Assembly (NCBI GenBank): GCA_937914675.1
Contig: CALDOC010000555.1
Coordinates: forward strand, 1-5,100
Source: an uncultured Sulfurimonas sp.
Lineage (GTDB): Bacteria > Campylobacterota > Campylobacteria > Campylobacterales > Sulfurimonadaceae
Direction: 5' to 3'
DNA: 5,100 nt
Shown: positions 1 to 5,100 of the stretch, piece after piece
Position numbering within the stretch: the first letter of the stretch is position 1
How the letters are laid out: the number at the start of each line of letters is the position of its first letter
Program-made: the position numbers and the translations under genes
The notes under the pieces: generated by a model
Seen by the model: the letters and a program-made list of their open reading frames with translations, nothing else
Database searches by the model: none
Told to the model about the DNA's origin: nothing

Positions 1-1032
1 GCGCCAATCATCACTTTCGCAACGGCTCTTTTAGCTTTTATGGCCATACCGTTTGCCGACACGTTAATTTTGGATGGAGAGAGTTTACGAGTTCAAGCCC
101 TGCCTATCGACTTTGGGGTATTTTGGTATCTAGCCGTTAGTTCCATCGGCGTTTTGGGCGTTATATTTGGCGGATGGCTCTCTCACAACAAGTACGCTCT
201 CTTGGGAGCGGCTCGCGCTGGTTCGATGGTGATTAGCTACGAGTTGCCTTTGGGTCTTAGCGTTTTGGCGTTCATCATCACTTACGACACCGTTGACTTC
301 AACGCGATGGTCGCTTTGCAGAGTGGAACTTTTTTTGGTTTTTTACCCGCATGGGGGATTTTACTCCAGCCCTTGGCCTCCATCATCCTCATAGTTTCAC
401 TCTTTGCCGAGACGAATCGCAACCCTTTTACCGTTGCCGAGGGCGAAAGCGAGATAGTCGCGGGATTTATGACGGAGTACACCGCTATGAAATTCGCCAT
501 GTATTTTATGGGCGAGTACGTCGCCATGAACACGGCGAGCGCGGTCATCATCACCATGATTTTTGGCGGCTACAATCTCCCTTGGGTCTCCACTCAACTT
601 TTAGCTGAGAACTTCTCCATTTTCGCTAGCTCCATCATGATTGTCATGCCACTCATCGTGGCTATACTTATAAGATGGATGAGAAAAAACAATGGCGTTC
701 GTCCTAGCGTTTCGACCGATGGCGGTAGAAACTTTGAAACAAAAGTTTTAACCATCGTCATGATTGGCATGACTCTTTTAGTTGAAGCAATTTTGATTTA
801 TCTCATTTTTGTAGCTGATAATTCCCTCGGCAATTCTATAGCCATAGCGCTTTTTCAAGTAGTCGTTTTTGTAGTCAAACTTATGACGTTCAATATCTTT
901 TTTATTATCATAAGATGGACGGTACCAAGGTTTAGATACGACCAAGTGCAAAAACTAGGCTGGAGCTACCTGCTTCCCCTTTCACTTGTCAACGTCTTTA
1001 TCACCGCAATAATCGTAATAGGAGTTTTATAA
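1..1032 (+). CDS. nuoH: NADH-quinone oxidoreductase subunit H (5'-truncated by window edge)
   Basis: Membrane subunit of complex I that forms the membrane side of the quinone chamber and begins the proton path. The frame is open to base 1: 13 codons (A-P-I-I-T-F-A-T-A-L-L-A-F) precede the Met at base 40 and match the family's P-x-I-x-x-x-x-x-L-L-A-F helix, so base 40 is not the start and about 80-90 N-terminal residues are missing. Counting from that Met, family signatures are the S-H-N-K-Y-A-L-L-G-A-x-R-A loop (48-60), S-Y-E (66-68), the acidic quinone-chamber loop (124-147: E-T-N-R-N-P-F, then E134, E136, E138 and T-E-Y), G-E-Y at 158-160, and the C-terminal P-R-F-R-Y-D-Q-V (296-303). The residue after N-P-F is Thr131, where E. 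coli NuoH has Asp213. Between F-G-G-Y (175-178) and the last conserved motif there are about 88 more residues than in E. coli NuoH, with two extra hydrophobic segments (about 199-214 and 236-258). The TAA stop overlaps the nuoI ATG by one base. Confidence 0.97.
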   Translation, partial: APIITFATALLAFMAIPFADTLILDGESLRVQALPIDFGVFWYLAVSSIGVLGVIFGGWLSHNKYALLGAARAGSMVISYELPLGLSVLAFIITYDTVDFNAMVALQSGTFFGFLPAWGILLQPLASIILIVSLFAETNRNPFTVAEGESEIVAGFMTEYTAMKFAMYFMGEYVAMNTASAVIITMIFGGYNLPWVSTQLLAENFSIFASSIMIVMPLIVAILIRWMRKNNGVRPSVSTDGGRNFETKVLTIVMIGMTLLVEAILIYLIFVADNSLGNSIAIALFQVVVFVVKLMTFNIFFIIIRWTVPRFRYDQVQKLGWSYLLPLSLVNVFITAIIVIGVL

Positions 1033-1556
1033 TGGCTCACAACGTAAAAATAGTCGCGCGACCAAGCGCGAGCTTTAGAGACAAGCTCTATCTTCCCGCC
1101 ATTGCGGATGGTTTGAAGGTGACTTTTAAGCATCTTTTTAACAACGTCAACGACTCAAACGCCATTGACACGCTCGAATATCCCGAAGAGCGACCAACGG
1201 ACGTTACGCAGAGATACCGAGGACTTCATCGGCTTACTCATAGAGCGGACGACTCCATCGCTTGCGTCGCCTGCTTCATGTGCTCGACGGCCTGCCCCTC
1301 AAACTGCATCTTCATTGAAGCGACGCAGAGAGAAGACGGCAAAGATGAAAAAATGCCTAAGAGCTTTTTCATAGACACCTTGGAGTGCGTGTTTTGTGGG
1401 TACTGCGTCGAGGCTTGTCCTTGCGACGCCATTCGCATGGACACCGGAATCTTTTCACTCACGGGAAACAAACGAGAGGATTTTGTCATGAACAAAGAGC
1501 GACTGTTGTCTCATAAGGGAGCTTTTGGCGAGGAGGTGAGTTGTGCTCGAGGTTAG
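1032..1556 (+). CDS. nuoI: NADH-quinone oxidoreductase subunit I, 2x[4Fe-4S] ferredoxin-type
   Basis: Peripheral-arm subunit on the cytoplasmic face that relays electrons through clusters N6a and N6b towards the terminal cluster in NuoB. It has 174 residues, a usual size for NuoI. Two complete CxxCxxCxxxCP motifs are visible: Cys78, 81, 84, 88 followed by Pro89, and Cys119, 122, 125, 129 followed by Pro130. In the 8Fe ferredoxin fold the fourth Cys of each motif ligates the other cluster. Additional cysteines (92, 131, 171) are not part of the canonical ligand set; Cys131 lies in C-P-C-D-A-I-R-M-D-T-G. The N-terminal part (about 15-45) has the mildly hydrophobic amphipathic stretch by which NuoI sits on the membrane. 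The start is the ATG at 1032, with AGGAG at 1020-1024 seven bases upstream, overlapping the nuoH stop as TAATG. The 3' end overlaps nuoJ by 14 bases. No broken or missing ligand was seen. Confidence 0.98.
   Translation: MAHNVKIVARPSASFRDKLYLPAIADGLKVTFKHLFNNVNDSNAIDTLEYPEERPTDVTQRYRGLHRLTHRADDSIACVACFMCSTACPSNCIFIEATQREDGKDEKMPKSFFIDTLECVFCGYCVEACPCDAIRMDTGIFSLTGNKREDFVMNKERLLSHKGAFGEEVSCARG
1531..1536 (+). promoter_or_regulatory. Shine-Dalgarno site of nuoJ, supports a GTG start
   Basis: A perfect AGGAGG lies six bases before the GTG at 1543, inside the 3' end of nuoI. No in-frame ATG is close by: the next in-frame Met codons lie at about residues 12 and 14, inside the first membrane helix. 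The site therefore decides in favour of GTG at 1543 as the nuoJ start. Confidence 0.85.
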
Positions 1557-2076
1557 CATATTCGCCATATTGGCAATGTTTATGATTGGTGGAAGCGTCG
1601 CGATGATTCTCAACAAACAGACTATTTATAGCGCTTTTGGATTTTTGATCGCCATGATAGGAGTGGCTGGAATGTTCGCGCTTCTTGAGAACAGATTTTT
1701 AGCGCTTGCGCAAATCATGGTTTCGGTTGGAGCGATTGTCGTTTTAAGCATGCTCACCATCTTAACCATCAACGCCAAAGAGGAGAGTCTCCCTCACGAG
1801 CCAAACAAATACAAGTGGATTTTACTCTCGTCCGTTTTGGTGGCGCCTTTTACTTTTTTGCTCTACAAAACGCTGAGCGCCGCGCATCGAAATTTTGCGC
1901 AGATGGAGACGATTACTTCAAAAGTCGTGGGAAAAGCGCTCTTTAGCGAGTGGGTTTTGCCTTTTGAAATAGTCTCCATTCTGCTTTTAGCGGCGATGCT
2001 CGGAGCGATCGTAATCGCAAGAAAAGAAGAAATTGTAAAAACGGAAGAAATTATCAAAAAAGAGGAGAACGTATGA
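1543..2076 (+). CDS. nuoJ: NADH-quinone oxidoreductase subunit J (GTG start)
   Basis: Small membrane subunit (ND6 homologue) next to NuoH, K and A, taking part in coupling quinone reduction to proton transfer. The protein has 177 residues. Five hydrophobic helices can be seen at about 4-22, 28-47, 54-76, 92-112 and 138-159. The family core is the third helix, F-L-A-L-A-Q-I-M-V-S-V-G-A-I-V-V-L (52-68). The last helix carries the usual F-E-I-x-S-I-L-L-L-A-A-M-L-G-A-I-V-I-A-R (141-160). Aligned by eye to E. coli NuoJ, the third helix has Gln57 where E. coli has Glu55, and Ser61 where most homologues have the conserved Tyr of V-Y-x-G-A. The C terminus (161-177) is a charged Lys/Glu-rich tail with an imperfect repeat (E-E-I-V-K-T then E-E-I-I-K-K). 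The stop overlaps nuoK by four bases (ATGA), a classic coupling arrangement. Identification rests on the core motifs and on its place between nuoI and nuoK. Confidence 0.96.
   Translation: MLEVSIFAILAMFMIGGSVAMILNKQTIYSAFGFLIAMIGVAGMFALLENRFLALAQIMVSVGAIVVLSMLTILTINAKEESLPHEPNKYKWILLSSVLVAPFTFLLYKTLSAAHRNFAQMETITSKVVGKALFSEWVLPFEIVSILLLAAMLGAIVIARKEEIVKTEEIIKKEENV
2062..2067 (+). promoter_or_regulatory. Shine-Dalgarno site of nuoK
   Basis: GAGGAG ends five bases before the nuoK ATG at 2073 and lies within the Lys/Glu codons that close nuoJ. The base composition of the NuoJ tail thus also serves as the nuoK ribosome binding site. Confidence 0.8.
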
Positions 2077-2387
2077 CACCGGATATGTTTTATCTTTTAG
2101 TCTCCATTTTATTTAGTTTGGGGCTTATAGGTCTAGTGAGTAGAAGAAATCTTTTTATAGTTTACATGTCGGTCGAGCTTATGCTGAGTTCGGTGAATCT
2201 TCTTCTAGCGACGTACTCAAAAGTTTTAGGAGACGCGAACGCTTCAGCCATGGCCTTGCTTATGATAGCGGTCGTCGCGGCGGAAGCGGCGCTCTTTTTG
2301 GCGATGATCATTCATCTTTACAGAGCCAAACAAACCATTGACAGCGATAGATTCGACAAACTTGGCGAAGGGAGGAAACATGCTTAG
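2073..2387 (+). CDS. nuoK: NADH-quinone oxidoreductase subunit K
   Basis: ND4L homologue, a three-helix membrane subunit with an MrpC-like fold, carrying two buried glutamates of the proton path. It has 104 residues, close to the usual 100. Helices lie at about 5-22, 26-48 and 58-83. The key residues are present: Glu35 in S-V-E-L-M-L (E. coli Glu36), Glu71 in A-A-E-A-A (E. coli Glu72), and the Arg24-Arg25 pair in the loop R-R-N-L (E. coli Arg25/26). A short hydrophilic tail (84-104) follows. The start is the ATG at 2073, overlapping the nuoJ stop as ATGA, with GAGGAG five bases upstream. The 3' end overlaps nuoL by eight bases. Nothing is unusual in length or active residues. Confidence 0.98.
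   Translation: MTPDMFYLLVSILFSLGLIGLVSRRNLFIVYMSVELMLSSVNLLLATYSKVLGDANASAMALLMIAVVAAEAALFLAMIIHLYRAKQTIDSDRFDKLGEGRKHA
2371..2375 (+). promoter_or_regulatory. Shine-Dalgarno site of nuoL, fixes the start at 2380
   Basis: GGAGG (within GGGAGG) ends four bases before the ATG at 2380. An in-frame TTG at 2338 would add 14 polar residues upstream, with no good ribosome site and no match to the family, whose N terminus begins directly with the first membrane helix. The ATG at 2380 is therefore preferred. Confidence 0.85.
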
Positions 2388-4254
2388 TGTTATAGTAATT
2401 TTGCCTTTTCTCTCGGCGCTCCTTATGGCTCTTCTCTATCTTGGCGACGCGAACAAGAAAAACTACGCCTTTTACACCATCCTCGGCGTCGGCTCGCCCG
2501 CCATTAGCGCGGTCATCTCTTTTATGGCGCTTTACCAACTCCTCAATGGCAGCGCCACGATTCACGACTCGCTCTTCTCTTGGATAAACGTCGGCGAGTT
2601 TAAGATAGAAGTCGCGTTTATGCTCGACAGGCTTAGCGCCGTGATGATAAGTTTCATCACCCTCATCGGAACGCTCATTCACGTCTACGCGGCTGGTTAC
2701 ATGAGAGACGACGCGGGATACGGAAAGTTTTTTAGCTACTTCAATCTTTTTATGGGAAGCATGCTTCTTTTGGTTTTGGCGGACAATCCCATCATGATGT
2801 TCGTCGGTTGGGAGTTGGTCGGGCTGAGTTCTTATCTGCTGATTGGCTTTTACCATCAAGACTCGGCAAACGTCAAAGCGGCGAACAAAGCCTTTATCTT
2901 AAACCGCGTTGGCGATTTTGGTTTTATCATAGCGCTCTCGCTTCTTTTTGTTTCACTCGAAGGGCATGGTTTTACGTTTGATAGCGTAAAAGCGAACATT
3001 CACCTCGTTGACCTCAACGCGCTCTCGATTATCGGCATGCTTTTGTTTGTGGGAGCCATGGGCAAGTCGGCGCAAATTCCTCTGTACGTTTGGTTGCCAG
3101 ACGCGATGGCGGGACCCACTCCCGTCTCGGCGCTCATCCACGCGGCGACCATGGTCACGGCCGGCGTTTACATGGTGGCGAGATATAGTTTCATCTACGA
3201 GCTTATCCCCGACGTTGGTCTGTTCATCGCTTCCATCGGCGCGGCTTCCGCTCTTTTTGCCGCCATCATCGCGTCGTATCAAAGCGACGTAAAAAAGATA
3301 CTCGCCTACTCTACCATGAGCCAACTGGGATATATGTTTATCGCCGTCGGTTTGGGCGCTTATAGTGGCGGCGTCTTTCACGTCTTTACTCACGCGTTTT
3401 TTAAAGCGCTTCTCTTCATGGGAGCGGGAGCCGTCATAATCGCTCTTCATCATGAGCAAAACATCTTTAAGATGGGTGGACTCAAAAAGCGTTTAAAACT
3501 TGTCTACGTCACCATGTTTATCGCGACTTTGGCCATTAGCGGCATCCCTCCCTTTGCCGGGTTTTTCTCCAAAGACGCCATTTTAACCACCGCTTTTGCG
3601 AGCGAACGCTATTTCATTTGGGGCGTCGGAACGCTCACCGCAGGCTTGACCGCTTTTTATATGTTTAGGCTTCTCTTTAGCGTTTTTCACGCGGAGCCAA
3701 AAACAAGTCACAATCTGCAAAGCGTTCCAAAGTCAATGACCTATCCTTTAGTCTTTCTCGCTTTTGGAAGCGCTAGCGCTGGATTTTTGGGAGTCAATGA
3801 AGCTTACGGCGGCTCTTCATGGATAAACGCTTTTTTAAATCTTCCAGACAGAGCGTTTCATATCTCTCACTCGACAGAGTACATGCTATCCTCTTTAAAC
3901 GTACTTTTGGGAGTGACGGGAATGCTCTTGGCGTACAAGCTCTTCGCCAAAGAGACGCGAGAGGTTCAAGCGAATACGCTCTTTAAAAAAGTCGTTCTCA
4001 ACAAGTTTTACGTGGATGAACTTTATGAATTTTTCATCATAAAACCGTTGCTTCTCATGAGCGAATTTATTGACAAAGTAATCGATCCAAAACTCTTTGA
4101 CGGTTTTCTTCTGCTCAACGTTTGGTTCTACAAATACTCGGCCCGCCTCTTTGCAAAACTGCAAAATGGAAAAGTGAGATACTACGCCCTCTATATTTTA
4201 GCAGGCGTATCGGCGATGTCGTACTATATACTTTTTAAATTTGGAGAGTTGTAA
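2380..4254 (+). CDS. nuoL: NADH-quinone oxidoreductase subunit L
   Basis: Distal antiporter-like pump subunit (ND5 homologue) at the tip of the membrane arm. From the ATG at 2380 it has 624 residues, a normal NuoL length. Key residues fall almost exactly at E. coli positions: Glu145 in W-E-L-V-G-L-S-S-Y-L-L-I-G-F, Asp179 in N-R-V-G-D-F, Lys229 in G-K-S-A-Q-I-P-L, His254 in A-L-I-H-A-A-T-M-V-T-A-G-V-Y, His334 and His338 in the H-V-F-T-H-A-F-F-K segment with Lys342, and Lys398-Asp399 in F-S-K-D. The segment 226-263 is fully canonical (W-L-P-D-A-M-A-G-P-T-P-V-S). The C-terminal region (about 525-600, including N-K-F-Y-V-D-E-L-Y) fits the lateral helix that braces NuoM and NuoN, followed by a last membrane helix (602-618). 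The start is set by GGAGG at 2371-2375; an upstream in-frame TTG is rejected. It overlaps nuoK by eight bases, and nuoM begins one base after its TAA. It appears intact and functional. Confidence 0.98.
   Translation: MLSVIVILPFLSALLMALLYLGDANKKNYAFYTILGVGSPAISAVISFMALYQLLNGSATIHDSLFSWINVGEFKIEVAFMLDRLSAVMISFITLIGTLIHVYAAGYMRDDAGYGKFFSYFNLFMGSMLLLVLADNPIMMFVGWELVGLSSYLLIGFYHQDSANVKAANKAFILNRVGDFGFIIALSLLFVSLEGHGFTFDSVKANIHLVDLNALSIIGMLLFVGAMGKSAQIPLYVWLPDAMAGPTPVSALIHAATMVTAGVYMVARYSFIYELIPDVGLFIASIGAASALFAAIIASYQSDVKKILAYSTMSQLGYMFIAVGLGAYSGGVFHVFTHAFFKALLFMGAGAVIIALHHEQNIFKMGGLKKRLKLVYVTMFIATLAISGIPPFAGFFSKDAILTTAFASERYFIWGVGTLTAGLTAFYMFRLLFSVFHAEPKTSHNLQSVPKSMTYPLVFLAFGSASAGFLGVNEAYGGSSWINAFLNLPDRAFHISHSTEYMLSSLNVLLGVTGMLLAYKLFAKETREVQANTLFKKVVLNKFYVDELYEFFIIKPLLLMSEFIDKVIDPKLFDGFLLLNVWFYKYSARLFAKLQNGKVRYYALYILAGVSAMSYYILFKFGEL
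4243..4248 (+). promoter_or_regulatory. Shine-Dalgarno site of nuoM
   Basis: GGAGAG at the end of nuoL lies seven bases before the ATG at 4256. It supports that start and coupling of nuoM translation to nuoL, whose TAA stop is separated from the ATG by a single base. Confidence 0.75.
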
Positions 4255-4255
4255 C

Positions 4256-5100
4256 ATGGAGCACATTCTTACAAACATCATCTTCTTGCCACTCTTTACG
4301 GCAATCCTTCTTGGCGTGCTCAAAGCCCCCATAAAGGTCCTAAAAGTTGGAGCGACGTTCTCTTCTTTTGCCACTTTTGCGCTTTTAGGCGTTTTGATAT
4401 GGCACTTTGACCCACAACAAGGCATGCAGTTTACGCAACGCCTCCCTTGGATTAACAACGCGGGGGTTAGCTACTTCATAGGCGTTGATTATCTCTCTCT
4501 CGTTGTTTTGACGCTTATCACCATCTTGATGCCGCCGCTTTACGTCTATATGTTTCATGAAGACAGAAAAGGGTACTGGTACAACATGATGCTGCTTCAA
4601 ACCGGAGTTACGGGCGCGGTGCTCTCACTTGACTTAGTGCTTTTTTATCTTTTTTGGGAGACTATGCTGCTTCCCATCTTCGTCATGATAGGCAAGTATG
4701 GAAACGGTCTTCGTCAGTACAACTCCATGAAAATCGTGCTCATGACCATCCTAGGTTCGATGAGCATGCTTTTCTCGATTCTCTACATTGGATTTATCTA
4801 CTTTGACACAAATGGCGTTTGGAGTTTTGCGCTTAATGATTTAAGTACCATCGTCTTTAACGCAAAGACTTCCATCTGGCTAGCGGCTGGTTTTTTACTC
4901 GCTTTCGCCATCAAGATTCCTCTTGTCGGTTTTCACACTTGGATGGCTCCGGCTTATGGTTCCGCTCCAACGCCAGCCGTCGTCATAATGTCCGCGATTA
5001 TGGCGAAACTTGGCGTCTATGGCATCTGGCGTTTTGGGTTTGGTCTCTTTGACGCCACGCTCTCTTACTACGCGCCTACGATTATAGTTTTGGCGCTCAT
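4256..5100 (+). CDS. nuoM: NADH-quinone oxidoreductase subunit M (3'-truncated by window edge)
   Basis: Middle antiporter-like pump subunit (ND4 homologue). The frame runs from ATG 4256 without a stop to the right edge, giving 281 residues, a little over half of the usual roughly 500. The first membrane helix starts immediately (I-I-F-L-P-L-F-T-A-I-L-L-G, 8-20). The I-G-V-D-Y-L-S-L segment (75-82) corresponds to the family's G-x-D-G-x-S motif. The central-axis glutamate is Glu135 in F-W-E-T-M-L-L-P (E. coli Glu144), and the lysines are Lys220 in A-I-K-I-P (E. coli Lys234) and Lys251 in M-A-K-L-G-V-Y-G (E. coli Lys265). His227 in F-H-T-W matches the conserved axis histidine. The following P-D-A-H of most NuoM proteins reads A-P-A-Y here (231-234), before G-S-A-P-T-P. 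Position after nuoL and the F-W-E / F-H-T-W motifs separate it from NuoL and NuoN. The start has GGAGAG seven bases upstream, one base after the nuoL stop. Confidence 0.97.
   Translation, partial: MEHILTNIIFLPLFTAILLGVLKAPIKVLKVGATFSSFATFALLGVLIWHFDPQQGMQFTQRLPWINNAGVSYFIGVDYLSLVVLTLITILMPPLYVYMFHEDRKGYWYNMMLLQTGVTGAVLSLDLVLFYLFWETMLLPIFVMIGKYGNGLRQYNSMKIVLMTILGSMSMLFSILYIGFIYFDTNGVWSFALNDLSTIVFNAKTSIWLAAGFLLAFAIKIPLVGFHTWMAPAYGSAPTPAVVIMSAIMAKLGVYGIWRFGFGLFDATLSYYAPTIIVLAL

Noticed and set aside
40..42. ATG at base 40 as the start of nuoH.
   Set aside because: The frame is open upstream to base 1 and the upstream codons encode conserved NuoH sequence, so this Met is internal.
2338..2379. 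Upstream TTG start that would lengthen NuoL by 14 residues.
   Set aside because: The added residues are polar, unlike the family N terminus, while the ATG at 2380 has a GGAGG four bases upstream and gives key residues at E. coli-like positions.
2308..2859. Long minus-strand open frame opposite the nuoK/nuoL junction (183 codons).
   Set aside because: It lies opposite two strongly supported genes, its translation is charged and low in complexity with no family look, and such frames are expected opposite biased codons. No ribosome site or domain was seen.
2953..3459. Minus-strand open frame opposite nuoL (168 codons).
   Set aside because: The translation is rich in Arg, Asp and His, typical of the reverse complement of a membrane protein gene; it is fully inside nuoL with its canonical motifs.
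4198..4600. Two overlapping minus-strand frames near the start of nuoM (4198-4458 and 4385-4600).
   Set aside because: They lie opposite the nuoL end and nuoM start, where the plus frame translates into a clear NuoM protein. No sign of an antisense gene.
1..5100. Search for promoter, terminator, tRNA, repeat array, insertion sequence or attachment site.
   Set aside because: The only non-coding base between genes is 4255. No stem followed by a T run, no long direct or inverted repeat and no transposase-like frame was seen by eye.

Overview
The window is a single, tightly packed stretch of a respiratory complex I (nuo) operon, all on the + strand. It holds the 3' part of nuoH, complete nuoI, nuoJ, nuoK and nuoL, and the 5' part of nuoM. 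This is the standard H-I-J-K-L-M order of bacterial proton-pumping NADH:quinone oxidoreductase (type I, 14-subunit class). Both window edges fall inside genes, so the operon's promoter and terminator and the peripheral-arm genes (nuoA-G, or whatever replaces E and F) lie outside, as does nuoN.

The organism is probably a Campylobacterota (Epsilonproteobacteria) member with moderate GC. This is inferred from the general flavour of the proteins, for example the C-P-C-D-A-I-R-M-D-T-G stretch after the second cluster motif of NuoI and the diverged NuoJ and NuoM, not from a database match. The genus cannot be fixed from this window.

Layout: nuoH 1-1032 (enters from the left edge), nuoI 1032-1556, nuoJ 1543-2076 (GTG start), nuoK 2073-2387, nuoL 2380-4254, nuoM 4256-5100 (runs off the right edge). 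Neighbouring genes overlap by 1, 14, 4 and 8 bases, and L and M are separated by one base. There is effectively no intergenic DNA, and each internal start has a purine-rich ribosome binding site inside the preceding gene. This implies one transcript with translational coupling.

How the parts work together: NuoI carries two [4Fe-4S] clusters that pass electrons towards quinone at the NuoB/D/H junction. NuoH forms the membrane end of the quinone chamber. NuoJ and NuoK link the chamber to the proton channels, and NuoL and NuoM are antiporter-like pumping subunits with a Glu/Lys central axis. The catalytic residues expected in NuoI, K and L are present, as are those in the visible part of M.

Nothing resembles a novel system, mobile element, RNA gene or CRISPR array. 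The points worth a second look are within-family oddities: a roughly 88-residue, two-helix insertion in NuoH in AT-richer DNA, and substitutions at usually conserved positions in NuoH, NuoJ and NuoM.
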